From: Methanocorpusculaceae archaeon UBA456
Lineage (GTDB): Archaea > Halobacteriota > Methanomicrobia > Methanomicrobiales > Methanocorpusculaceae
Direction: 5' to 3'
Length of the DNA: 47,091 nucleotides
NCBI GenBank assembly: GCA_002496395.1
Contig: DAJQ01000019.1
Coordinates: 7,735-54,825 of the forward strand
In this document: positions 33,273-41,631 of the stretch, one piece after another
How positions within the stretch are numbered: the first letter of the stretch is position 1
Layout of the letters: each line of letters opens with the position of its first letter
Translations under genes and position numbers: made by a program
The notes under the pieces: generated by a model
What the model saw: only the letters and a program-made list of their open reading frames with translations
The model's database searches: none
Told to the model about the DNA's origin: nothing

Positions 33273-34421
33273 TCAGAAAAAGTCAGCAAATGTCCGCTGG
33301 GATCGGAGATCCCGGATCAGGTCAGACCGGCTCCGCCAGAACGATGAACCGAGCAGTGCCGTGACCATCGCCTCACCGGAAGGGAGATCGGGACAGGGGA
33401 TGGCGGGAGATTTCAGTGCAGCCCGGGTTGCCTCCCGGATCACCCAGGTGCCAAGCGGCGCCCAGTAGTCTCCTGAGATATCCCGGATCACCACCACGCG
33501 TGCGGTTCTGCCGATCTCAGCCAGGTATTCGAGGACTGCAAGACGGGCTGAGTAATAGGCACCGGCAATCGGGGAGTATCCCTGCTTCTTCCTCTTCTCC
33601 CCATCTACTACAACCACATCCTCAGATCCGCCCCAGAGGGAGTTTGTCTGCCATCGCTCGATCATCTCAAACCGAAAGTCCGGGGAAGGGATGAAGAGGA
33701 GGGCGATCCTGTTGCCATAGAGGAGAGCAGAATGGACGAGCACCTCCCGGAGGGGTGGCATCCGCTCCACACGCTTCCTGAGACCTTTTGCGACCATATC
33801 ATCGACTGCGGTGATCGCCCACCGGGTCGGCACAAACGTCCGTTTTGAGCCGAGGAGACCTGCGGTGAGGAGATTGGTGATCCGGTAGACATCGATCCCC
33901 TCCCGGAAGAGTGCAGATGCCGCCTCGATCGCCCGGACATCAGTATCCGAGGTATACCTGTCAACGGCAGGCTCCACCACGGCATTATCAAGAACAGAGA
34001 CTTTTGAGAGCTTGCCTGAGAGTCCGATCGGTGCCACGGTCCCGTCAAATGAGAGATCATAGCGGATCGGTTTTTCAAACGTCGCTTCCACATCAAGGGG
34101 TCTGCTGGAGATGGCAACCTCCTGCGCCTTCTCAAGGACAGTTTTTACAGGCTGGGAACCCCGGATCGTCCTCGACCTGATACCGACGATCTCCTCCATA
34201 CCAAGGCCGCGGGAGATCCAGTCTGTTGGGGAATCTGATTCATGGAGGAGGAGCGGGCCACCGACAACACGGGGGTATCCACCGCTTCCGATGAATATCG
34301 ACGGTGACGGGCCCATATATTCGGATTGTGGCTTCTCATTCGTCAGTGCATGGAACCGCTGCATGATCGGGCATTTCGGGAGGCCGCAAAGCCCCTTCCC
34401 CTTGCATTCCGCACACCGCAT
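33273..34421 (-). CDS. nreA: NreA-type DNA repair protein with zinc site and PIP box
   Basis: Archaeal Nre protein, a family linked to DNA damage tolerance. The N-terminus MRCAECKGKGLCGLPKCPIM supplies cysteines C3, C6, C12 and C17 for a zinc site, marking NreA. GPSPSIFIGSGGYP and RGLGMEEIVGIRSR are family stretches. The last residues QRTFADFF form a PCNA-interacting peptide, as known for Nre proteins. A GTG at 34424 is in frame; ATG 34421 follows a GTGAGG stretch and gives the standard MRC start. The start overlaps the stop of the DUF2117 gene by a base, and the DNA ligase gene follows, giving a repair-flavoured group. Confidence 0.88.
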   Translation of the reverse strand: MRCAECKGKGLCGLPKCPIMQRFHALTNEKPQSEYMGPSPSIFIGSGGYPRVVGGPLLLHESDSPTDWISRGLGMEEIVGIRSRTIRGSQPVKTVLEKAQEVAISSRPLDVEATFEKPIRYDLSFDGTVAPIGLSGKLSKVSVLDNAVVEPAVDRYTSDTDVRAIEAASALFREGIDVYRITNLLTAGLLGSKRTFVPTRWAITAVDDMVAKGLRKRVERMPPLREVLVHSALLYGNRIALLFIPSPDFRFEMIERWQTNSLWGGSEDVVVVDGEKRKKQGYSPIAGAYYSARLAVLEYLAEIGRTARVVVIRDISGDYWAPLGTWVIREATRAALKSPAIPCPDLPSGEAMVTALLGSSFWRSRSDLIRDLRSQRTFADFF

Positions 34422-35452
34422 CACCGGAGATCCCTCACCACCCGAATCGAGCCTGAAAATCGTTCAAGAAGGGAAGTGACAAGGTCATTCCAGCAGATCT
34501 GGCTCCCCTCAGGGAGGGATGCAGCAATCTCAAGGCCGACCTGATCGTCGGTGCCCGAGGTCGTCCGGACAATGACGGATCCAGGAGCATAGGCTTCAGA
34601 AACGATCTCATCACCATCCCCGTCAGTGATCCCAAAGACCGGGACACCCAGCACCGCACCGATATGGCCGCAGACAGCGGTGGTATCATCCCCAATTGAG
34701 AGGAGACCACAGGTGTCAGGGGTGATGAAACGGTAGATGGTGATCCCCGCATGATCGATCGTCTGCACCCTGCCACAGGGGGGAGCTGAACGGACAGGGT
34801 TTTCTGGGGCAGCACGCCTGATCCAGCCGCTCTTGCACCATGCCTGATCCAGGGGAGGGCAGCCGGCAGCATGCAGCTTCTCGATCCCATGGAGCTTCAG
34901 GCGGATGCCGGAAATTGGCATCAGAATTCCCTCTTTGCATGAGATGACCGCCTCTTCCGCAGTCGCATATCCGATTGTGATCCCCTCAACCATCACCGGC
35001 TCACCAGGAATGCAGCCACATATCCTCCGCATCTCCGGCTGATCCCGGGGAGACGAGTTCATCGAGACAAGCCGGTACCTGATCCGATCGGAGATCTCCT
35101 CTGCAATTCCATGATCTCCATCATTCCAGAGATATACGGTCTGGTCTGAACACTCGATATGGATCAGGCCACCGCTGATCCGCGAGGCGACGATCTCGCC
35201 AAAACGCCTCCCCGAGGCGGGCGTCTTCCCGCGATTAACAAGGATGCAGACACCGTCCATCGCATTGATCACAACAGAGGGAGGGGCATCAGCATATGTC
35301 AGAGGCAGTCCGCTCGCAGCAGCGGCAGTCCTCCCCATCACTCCGGCAACAATGCAGCGCTCTGGTGAGAGCGCATGATAGATCCGGGCTGCATCCCCTT
35401 CATCAAAGACAAAAGGGCCATGAAAGATACAGGTCGTCTGCAGGGAATGCAT
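34421..35452 (-). CDS. DUF2117 family protein
   Basis: A 343-residue protein of a family found in methanogens and with no known function. CIFHGPFVFDEGDAARIYHA is the N-terminal stretch I associate with DUF2117. GVMGRTAAAASGLPL and VCILVNRGKTP follow, and GLLSIGDDTTAVCGHIGAVL plus FGITDGDGDEIV in the C-terminal part read like nucleotide- or ligand-binding loops, though no standard P-loop is present. It directly precedes nreA with a one-base overlap and so is probably expressed with the repair genes. Several cysteines (CGC, CPP, CKSGW) may bind metal. Confidence 0.65.
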   Translation of the reverse strand: MHSLQTTCIFHGPFVFDEGDAARIYHALSPERCIVAGVMGRTAAAASGLPLTYADAPPSVVINAMDGVCILVNRGKTPASGRRFGEIVASRISGGLIHIECSDQTVYLWNDGDHGIAEEISDRIRYRLVSMNSSPRDQPEMRRICGCIPGEPVMVEGITIGYATAEEAVISCKEGILMPISGIRLKLHGIEKLHAAGCPPLDQAWCKSGWIRRAAPENPVRSAPPCGRVQTIDHAGITIYRFITPDTCGLLSIGDDTTAVCGHIGAVLGVPVFGITDGDGDEIVSEAYAPGSVIVRTTSGTDDQVGLEIAASLPEGSQICWNDLVTSLLERFSGSIRVVRDLR

Positions 35453-35749
35453 CTGGAGAAGTATCGTCTTTGAAGAAGATAGGTTCTTGGTCAGATACTA
35501 CGGATCGTATGAAAAGTATTAACTAATGCGGAAGATAACATTATTTTGTCCCATCAGGACACACCATCCAGACCGGGCGCGTCAATTCATGGCACGTCCC
35601 ACACCTTAGCAATGGGAGATGACGCCACCCAACTGTTCCGGCATCTCCTCATCTTCAGCATGTACGCACCCGGCACCGCTCCTTTTTCCCACAACTGTTT
35701 TCCGTCCCCAATGATACATAGAGATCGAGAAATCCGGGAGGGTCTACAG
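35453..35749 (+). other. 297-base intergenic region between divergent genes
   Basis: No gene is supported here. A TATA-like GATACATA (about 35713-35720) lies upstream of the alcohol dehydrogenase start, and GGGAGGG (35736-35742) is its Shine-Dalgarno site. AT-rich sequence near 35505-35545 may hold the promoter of the divergent DUF2117 gene. The plus-strand frame stays open through much of this region but lacks coding character and a ribosome site. Confidence 0.5.
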
Positions 35750-36904
35750 ATGACAGTCGATACGCTCAGGAAGTTTGTGATGCCGGAGGTGATCTTCGGG
35801 GAGGGAGCACGGATGCAGGCAGTCCGTTATCTCGATAACCTCGGTGTTGCCCATGCTTTCATCGTCACGGATCCAGGAATCATCAACGCGGGTTGGATAC
35901 GCGAGATCGCCTCCGCAGCTGAAGCGGCGGGCATATCAGCCACCATCTTCAGCCAGGTCTCTGAGAATCCCCGCACCACAGAGGTGGATGCAGGCACATC
36001 CATGTACCGGGAGAACGGCTGTGACGGCATCCTGGCGATCGGTGGGGGGAGCCCGATGGACTGTGCAAAAGGGATCGCCATTCTCTCAACAAATGGTGGC
36101 ATGATTCAGCAGTATGAGGGAGTCGACCAGATCCACCACATGGGGCCACCGCTCATCTGCATCCCGACAACCGCAGGCAGTTCTGCTGATGTCTCGCAGT
36201 TTGCAATCTTAAATGAGCAGGAGAAGCTGAGAAAATTTGGGATCATCAGCAAGACGATCATCCCGGACGTCACACTTGTTGATCCCGATCTCCTCTCAAC
36301 ACTCCCGGAGAAATTCATCGGCTACTGCGGCTTTGATGCACTCACTCATGCCATTGAGGCGTATGTGTCTACCGGTAGCTCCAGCCTGACCGACCTCCAT
36401 GCCCTTGAGGCAATACGGATAATCGGGGAGGCGCTGCCTGTTGCATACCATGAGAGAGAAAACAGGGAGGCAGCACGCCAGATGATGCTTGGAAGCCTCC
36501 ACGCCGGCCTTGCCTTCTCAAATGCCAGCCTCGGACTCGTGCATGCGATGGCTCATCCGCTCAGCGGACTCTATGATCTCCCGCATGGCGAAGCAAACTC
36601 CCTTCTCCTGCCGGAGGTTATCCGCTATAATTACCTCTCTGCACAGGCACGATATAACAGGATTGGAGAGATACTTGGTGCATCTGAAGAAGACATCCAG
36701 AAGAATGGTGTAGAGGCGATCATAGGCGTGGTGCGCGGGCTTGCCGAAAAGGTTGGAATATCTGGTTCACTCGGTGATCGGGGTGTACTCAGAAGAGATA
36801 TCAGGACACTCTCTGATCATGCAATGGTGGATGGATGTATCGTCACCAATCCACTCCTGCCAGACGTTGAGGAGGTAATGCGGCTCTATGAAGCGGCGCT
36901 CTGA
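35750..36904 (+). CDS. iron-containing alcohol dehydrogenase
   Basis: Group III metal-dependent alcohol dehydrogenase, oxidising or reducing an alcohol/aldehyde pair with NAD(P). The nucleotide-binding motif is AIGGGSPMDCAKG (98-104 core), followed by CIPTTAGSSADVS. The iron ligands D196, H200, H265 and H279 are all present, in GFDALTHAIEAY, GLVHAMAHPL and LPHGEANSL. Length of 384 residues is standard. An earlier open frame back to 35546 is ignored because ATG 35750 follows GGGAGGG at seven bases. The last 17 bases overlap the histidine kinase gene, so enzyme and signalling proteins are co-translated. The substrate is unknown. Confidence 0.92.
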   Translation: MTVDTLRKFVMPEVIFGEGARMQAVRYLDNLGVAHAFIVTDPGIINAGWIREIASAAEAAGISATIFSQVSENPRTTEVDAGTSMYRENGCDGILAIGGGSPMDCAKGIAILSTNGGMIQQYEGVDQIHHMGPPLICIPTTAGSSADVSQFAILNEQEKLRKFGIISKTIIPDVTLVDPDLLSTLPEKFIGYCGFDALTHAIEAYVSTGSSSLTDLHALEAIRIIGEALPVAYHERENREAARQMMLGSLHAGLAFSNASLGLVHAMAHPLSGLYDLPHGEANSLLLPEVIRYNYLSAQARYNRIGEILGASEEDIQKNGVEAIIGVVRGLAEKVGISGSLGDRGVLRRDIRTLSDHAMVDGCIVTNPLLPDVEEVMRLYEAAL

Positions 36905-38555
36905 ACAGACGCGGGAAGAACAGCTCCTGCTCCGTGAGAAGATCCTCGGGCTGGGTGAGACCTCATTTCGAAAGAGCTACTACCCGGAGCTCCGCATCCG
37001 GCTGCGTGAATTGGAGCGGTTCCGGTTCATCCTTGATCAGGTCAGTGTCGGGATTGTGATCATTGATCCGAGGACAAACTCAATCGTCGATCTGAATGAA
37101 GAGACCTGCCGGCTCCTGAACAAGCCGCAGAAAGAACTCCGTGGCATGCGTCTTGCCGACTGCCTGGATCAGAGATCGGCCCTGAACCCGGAGATGACGG
37201 AGATAGAGAACGGGGTAGCGATCATCAGGGATCTCCCCTCAGCCGATGGCGAGTTGAGAACACTTGAAATAACGATGCACCATGCGATCTTTGGTGGGGA
37301 AGAGTACCGGATCGCGATCATGCGCGACATCACCAGGCAACGTGCAGCTGAACAGGCAATAATACGGACAAAAGACATGTTCGAGTCGGTGATCCGGATC
37401 AGTGCCGTCCAGGATGCCGGTGAAGAGGAGATCCTCTCTGCAGCACTCAGGGAAGCAGCAGCACTCACAGAGAGCACCCATGCCTACTGTGCCATCCTCT
37501 CCCCTGATGAGACCTTCTTCACCATCTCCTCATCTTCAGACGATATCCCTGCAATGGCAAGGCTCTCTCCGGCAGACAGAGGCGGTCCATGGGAAGAGGT
37601 GATCAAAAGGAGAGAGCCGATTCTCGGAGGGAGGTGTGGTGGCATCTGCCTCCCAATATCCGAAGGGGACCGGGTTGTTGCGGTCATCACACTCAGGGGA
37701 AAGCCACTCCCCTATGATGAGTTTGATCTCCGGGTTGCCACCTACCTCGGCGAGGCGCTCTGGCAGATTGTCCTCAGGTACAGGGCTGAGGAGAGGCTGT
37801 GGCAGCTGAATGAGGAGCTTGAGAGGCGTGTAATGGAACGGACACGCGAGCTTGCCAACTTAAATAGTGAGCTTGAAGCCTTCACCTACTCGGTATCCCA
37901 TGACCTGAGGGCGCCTCTCAGGAGCATCAATGGTTTCTCTCTTGCGATTTGGGAGGATTTCGCAGACGATCTCCCTGAGGATGCCCGCCTCTATCTCGAA
38001 CGAATCAGATCGGCATCTGAACGGATGGGAACCCTCATCGACGATCTCCTCCTCCTGTCACGGATATCGAGGGCAGAACTCCGCCGCCAGGAGTTCTCAC
38101 TCACCGACCTTGCGCACGAGGTGATTGAAGAGATCATGGAGCAGGAACCACGGGAGAACGCTCACGTAGAGATCGAAGAGGGGATGGTCGTCTCAGCAGA
38201 CCGTGGGCTTATGCGGAGCGTTCTCATGAACCTCTTCTCAAATGCATGGAAATTCACGGGGAAGAAAGAGAAGACAGAAATCCTCTTCAGATCACAGAAG
38301 AATAACGAGAGTACAACCTATTGCATCTCCGATAATGGTGCCGGTTTTGATATGGCATATAAGAAGAAGCTTTTTCTTCCGTTCTCCCGGCTCCATACAA
38401 CAGAGGAATTTCCAGGAACAGGGATTGGCCTGGCAACAATAGCCAGGATCATTTCAAAACATGAAGGTTCAATCCATGCAGAAGGGATACCGGGTCAGGG
38501 TGCTACATTTTATTTTACTCTCGGTTCAAAAGAAAGAACAGGAGTTCTGCAGTGA
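36888..38555 (+). CDS. PAS-GAF sensor histidine kinase (HisKA class)
   Basis: A soluble 555-residue kinase with no membrane segment. PAS at about 45-155 (VSVGIVIIDPRTNSIVDLNE), GAF-like domain at about 165-300, coiled-coil near 300-330, then HisKA with FTYSVSHDLRAPLRSING (H338). The ATPase domain has LMNLFSNAWKFT (N box), ISDNGAGFDM and PGTGIGLATI. This is the phytochrome-like/Rcp1-coupled kinase type with the SVSHDLRAPLR box. It starts inside the end of the alcohol dehydrogenase gene, and its stop overlaps the start of a CheY-like regulator as GTGA. The three genes downstream of the enzyme make one signalling unit. Confidence 0.92.
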   Translation: MKRRSEQTREEQLLLREKILGLGETSFRKSYYPELRIRLRELERFRFILDQVSVGIVIIDPRTNSIVDLNEETCRLLNKPQKELRGMRLADCLDQRSALNPEMTEIENGVAIIRDLPSADGELRTLEITMHHAIFGGEEYRIAIMRDITRQRAAEQAIIRTKDMFESVIRISAVQDAGEEEILSAALREAAALTESTHAYCAILSPDETFFTISSSSDDIPAMARLSPADRGGPWEEVIKRREPILGGRCGGICLPISEGDRVVAVITLRGKPLPYDEFDLRVATYLGEALWQIVLRYRAEERLWQLNEELERRVMERTRELANLNSELEAFTYSVSHDLRAPLRSINGFSLAIWEDFADDLPEDARLYLERIRSASERMGTLIDDLLLLSRISRAELRRQEFSLTDLAHEVIEEIMEQEPRENAHVEIEEGMVVSADRGLMRSVLMNLFSNAWKFTGKKEKTEILFRSQKNNESTTYCISDNGAGFDMAYKKKLFLPFSRLHTTEEFPGTGIGLATIARIISKHEGSIHAEGIPGQGATFYFTLGSKERTGVLQ

Positions 38556-39001
38556 TCTCAAAAGGCACCATTCTACTTGTTGAAGATAACAGGGATGACG
38601 AGGTTCTGACCCTGAGGGCATTTCAAAAGAACAGGATTGCAAACCCAGTTGCAGTTGTCCGGGACGGACAGGAAGCTCTTGACTATCTCTTTGCCACTGG
38701 TTCATATACAGAGCGGGACGCAGATGATCTCCCGGTGATCATCCTCCTCGATCTCAAACTGCCAAAAGTCAACGGGCTTGAAGTGCTCAGGGAGATTCGA
38801 AATGACGAGAGAACGCGGGTGATCCCCGTCATCATCCTTACTACCTCGATTGAGGATGAGGATGTCATCGGAAGCTATACACTTGGCGCAAACAGCTATA
38901 TCCGAAAACCGGTTGATTTCACCGAGTTTGTCGAAGCGGTACGAACCCTTGGAAATTACTGGCTGCTGCTGAACACAAACCCGTCAGCAGGGAGGAGATG
39001 A
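38552..39001 (+). CDS. single-domain response regulator (CheY/Rcp1-like)
   Basis: A 149-residue stand-alone REC domain. LLVEDNRDDEVLTLRAF is the start of the Rcp1-type receivers with the acidic pair, and D67 in IILLDLKLPKVNG is the phosphoacceptor. TTSIEDEDV and NSYIRKPVDFTEF supply the conserved threonine and lysine. The GTG start overlaps the kinase stop as GTGA. Rcp1-like receivers generally accept phosphate from SVSHDLRAPLR-type kinases, so the neighbouring kinase is the likely donor. No output domain is present, so the phosphate may pass on to the next gene product. Confidence 0.92.
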   Translation: MISKGTILLVEDNRDDEVLTLRAFQKNRIANPVAVVRDGQEALDYLFATGSYTERDADDLPVIILLDLKLPKVNGLEVLREIRNDERTRVIPVIILTTSIEDEDVIGSYTLGANSYIRKPVDFTEFVEAVRTLGNYWLLLNTNPSAGRR

Positions 39002-40044
39002 TGGAGCCGGCACTACGGGTGCTTATTGCTGAGGATACCGAGGATGATGCGCTCCTTCTCATCAGGGCACTTAAAAAAGGCGGATATACCCCGGATACCG
39101 TCAGGATATGGAACGCTGAAACATTATCCGAGGCACTTTCCGGGAGAGAGTGGGATATTATCCTCTCGGATTACCATATGCCGGGATTTGGAGGAGAACA
39201 GCTGATCAGAATTGTCAGGGATCAGGGAATAGAAACTCCCATTATCATCGTCTCCGGTGCCATCGGCGAAGAAGCGGCGGTTGAGCTGGTTAAATCCGGT
39301 GCAGAAGATTATGTGATGAAGGACAATCTCATCCGACTTATTCCATCGATATCCCGTGCATTAAAGGAGGCCGATGATCGGAAGGAGAGAAGGCGTGCAG
39401 AAGAAGCACGGAGGGAGTCTGAAGAGCGGTACCGGAGCCTTATTCTCCAGATATCCGAGGGAATTATCATCTTTGACCAGCGAACAGGTGCAATCATCGA
39501 ATCAAACGAGAAGATATCTGAGATCTTTGGATATACAGAAGAAGAGATGCACTCGATGACCATCGATGAGGTCATACCCGGATGCATCGGGAGAGATGGA
39601 GGGCGTTTCGCCATCCCTGAGAATGTCGGTTTGATCGAAGGGACAATACACCGTAAAGACGGCGATGAGATAGAAATTGAGGTCAGCATCAGCCCTCTTC
39701 CTCTGAAAGGACACCCCGATGCTGCATCGGCTGTGATACGGGATATCACCGAGAAGAAAGATGCAGAGCGCATCCGGATGCAGGCATTTATCCAGATTGA
39801 CCGGAATATCGAGCAGTTTGCAATCCTGGCAGATAATATAAGAAATCCGCTTCAGGTGATCGTCGGTTATTCCGCCCTCTCAGACGATGAGATCACAACC
39901 GAGATCGTCGAACAGGTGTACCGGATCAACGAGATCATCAAACAGCTCGATCAGGGATGGATCGACTCGGAGAATGTCCGGAGGTTCTTACGGAGGAACT
40001 ACAACATCGGCAGTTTTGAAAAGCCCGACTATATCACTCAATGA
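39001..40044 (+). CDS. REC-PAS protein with degenerate histidine-kinase-like tail
   Basis: An N-terminal REC domain (residues 5-125, phosphoacceptor D57 in IILSDYHMPGFGG), a short coiled-coil (RKERRRAEEARRESEER), and a PAS domain (about 145-265). The C-terminal 80 residues hold EQFAILADNIRNPLQVIVGY, which resembles the dimerisation box of methanogen histidine kinases. In that box the phosphoacceptor position usually filled by histidine (DHIRNPLQ-like) reads N. No ATPase domain follows. ATG 38998 is possible, but ATG 39001 has GGAGG at a five-base gap. It overlaps the CheY-like gene by one base and the convergent DUF2284 gene by 11 bases. A phosphate-accepting dimerisation partner is one possible role. 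Confidence 0.8.
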   Translation: MEPALRVLIAEDTEDDALLLIRALKKGGYTPDTVRIWNAETLSEALSGREWDIILSDYHMPGFGGEQLIRIVRDQGIETPIIIVSGAIGEEAAVELVKSGAEDYVMKDNLIRLIPSISRALKEADDRKERRRAEEARRESEERYRSLILQISEGIIIFDQRTGAIIESNEKISEIFGYTEEEMHSMTIDEVIPGCIGRDGGRFAIPENVGLIEGTIHRKDGDEIEIEVSISPLPLKGHPDAASAVIRDITEKKDAERIRMQAFIQIDRNIEQFAILADNIRNPLQVIVGYSALSDDEITTEIVEQVYRINEIIKQLDQGWIDSENVRRFLRRNYNIGSFEKPDYITQ

Positions 40045-40678
40045 GGAGGAGGGCGACCGATCGAATAGCTCCGTGCTCTATCTTACCATATTCATATCCC
40101 GCACAGGGGATTGGCTGAATATCCCATCCCACCTTTTTTGCCGTGGCAAAGACATCCATACCGACAGACTCCATACTCGGCCGGACACGATCCATCTTCC
40201 TGCAGGATCTCCTGATACTCTCGTCAACAGGACCCTCCCATTCCTCTGCAACACATTCATCACAGAAGATGCAGGGGTATGCCCCAAATCCAAAGGCCTT
40301 GTAATAGCCGTCATAAAACGCCATCTTCTCGAGCATCCAGACCGTATCCCAGATCCAGAGGATCATCTCCCGATAGAAGGGATGGAAATCGATGGGGATA
40401 TCCTCAGGATGGATCGTTGGATGGGCGGGATCACCATCAAACCTGAGGAGGAGTGCGGTCCTGTATCCATGGAGAACACGCCGCATCTCTTCAGGATCCG
40501 GGGTATATGGAGGACAGCTCAAGTGTTTGCCATACCCTTTGCACCCAAACCGGCACTTCATCCGCACCCAGTCTGAAACAACGATATCCTCAACCGGGAT
40601 AACTGCCGGAAGAACACCCTTCTCTTCTGCAAATAACGAGAGGATTGCAATTTCATCATGAAGGCTTCGTACTGCCAT
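40034..40678 (-). CDS. DUF2284 predicted metal-binding protein
   Basis: A 214-residue protein of the DUF2284 family, predicted to bind metal through conserved cysteines. KCRFGCKGYGKHLSCPPYTP (residues about 41-60) is the family signature, and YPCIFCDECVAEEW in the second half adds CxxCxxC. RSCRKMDRVRPSMESVGMDV is another family block, in which the cysteine lies before RPSMES. Its biochemical role is unknown; related proteins occur with metal-cofactor genes in methanogens. It overlaps the convergent REC-PAS gene at its 3' end and stands 47 bases before the RibL gene stop on the same strand. Confidence 0.85.
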   Translation of the reverse strand: MAVRSLHDEIAILSLFAEEKGVLPAVIPVEDIVVSDWVRMKCRFGCKGYGKHLSCPPYTPDPEEMRRVLHGYRTALLLRFDGDPAHPTIHPEDIPIDFHPFYREMILWIWDTVWMLEKMAFYDGYYKAFGFGAYPCIFCDECVAEEWEGPVDESIRRSCRKMDRVRPSMESVGMDVFATAKKVGWDIQPIPCAGYEYGKIEHGAIRSVALLLIE

Positions 40679-40725
40679 CTCACTTCACCCTGAGGTGGAC
40701 TTTGCTGAAAAGATGATAAAGATTG

Positions 40726-41175
40726 TTATGGAATCTGGTTTTCTGTTGATGACACATACCCGCGGAGCAACAGAGCCCGATCGATGATCCGCCGTGATGA
40801 GCAGAATTCGCATTGTTGATATTCACCGGTCCGGATCACCCGGATATCCAGCCCCTGCTTCATCAGCTCTTCTTCAAGGCTCTCCGGTGAAAAACGCTGG
40901 TTGAATCCGATGGTGATGATATCGGGTTGAATCTCCCTGATAGGTCTGAACTTGTCGGTCAGATCTCCAAGAACAGCATGATCAACCGGCTTTAAGCCAA
41001 GCACCATTGCAAGCCGCTGATCCTCGGGGATGATCGGTTTTGGCTTATGCCGGACATTCTGTTCGCGCGCAACGATCACATGGAGTTCATCGCCAAGTGC
41101 CCGGGATTCTTCCAGATAGAAGAGGTGGCCCGGATGGATGATATCAAAGGTACCGGTGGCAACAACCCGTGTCAA
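40726..41175 (-). CDS. ribL: archaeal FAD synthetase, RibL
   Basis: Nucleotidyltransferase that adenylates FMN to FAD in archaea. The motif GTFDIIHPGHLFYLEES holds the HxGH catalytic site (14-17). VAREQNVRHKPKP and IIPEDQRLAMVLGL follow, and the C-terminal CEFCSSRRIIDR contains the SSR motif and a CxxC pair, as in archaeal RibL. Glycerol-3-phosphate cytidylyltransferase relatives share the fold, but the C-terminal CxxC favours RibL. It starts with TTG at 41175, directly after the stop of the JAMM gene (TGA, 41178-41176), with GAGGTGAT upstream. The two genes are therefore coupled. Confidence 0.87.
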   Translation of the reverse strand: MTRVVATGTFDIIHPGHLFYLEESRALGDELHVIVAREQNVRHKPKPIIPEDQRLAMVLGLKPVDHAVLGDLTDKFRPIREIQPDIITIGFNQRFSPESLEEELMKQGLDIRVIRTGEYQQCEFCSSRRIIDRALLLRGYVSSTENQIP

Positions 41176-41544
41176 TCAGATCACCTCGAGGCTTCTGCGT
41201 GATCCGTCACGTGAGAATGCCTGCCAGTCATCGGGCCCATAGGGATACCCGATGATCAGGTGGCATGAGCCAAACCGGGGAAAGAACCCGATATCAGCAT
41301 CGGATGGTGCGATAACGCCGTTTGGATGGCTGTGGGCGCTGCCTGAGAAAGACATCCCAAGCGGGATCATATCAGTGAAGACCGAGGCACTCCGCTCATC
41401 AAGACGGGTGCCGGGGAGGAGGTTGATGCCGGATAAGACCCCGTCCTCTGCTTCAAGAAGAGCAACAAACTCAAGCGGGTGCTGGCTCTTTGCCATCTCA
41501 AGGAGCGTGGAGAGTGTGTCTTGGCTGATGGCACGAATCATCAT
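41176..41544 (-). CDS. JAMM/MPN (Mov34) metalloprotease-like protein
   Basis: A 122-residue single JAMM domain. E25 in PLEFVALLEAE, HSHPNG with H71 and H73, and SDADIG with S81 and D84 form the full E...HxHP...SxxD zinc motif, so catalysis is likely. Archaeal JAMM proteins remove ubiquitin-like SAMP modifiers or process sulfur-carrier proteins. The partner here is not known, and no SAMP-like gene is in the window. The ATG at 41544 has no strong ribosome site. Its stop abuts the ribL start, so the two may be expressed together. Confidence 0.85.
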   Translation of the reverse strand: MMIRAISQDTLSTLLEMAKSQHPLEFVALLEAEDGVLSGINLLPGTRLDERSASVFTDMIPLGMSFSGSAHSHPNGVIAPSDADIGFFPRFGSCHLIIGYPYGPDDWQAFSRDGSRRSLEVI

Positions 41545-41631
41545 CTGTCTTCATATTTTCTCGCCTGAGACTATGAAAGCTATTGAAGAGATCAGTGGTT
41601 TCTTCTCGCATCGGGACAAAAAGAATCTCTG

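Noticed and set aside
35546..35749. An N-terminal extension of the alcohol dehydrogenase (68 codons)
   Set aside because: The standard family N-terminus begins at 35750, with a strong Shine-Dalgarno site. The extra residues show no domain character.
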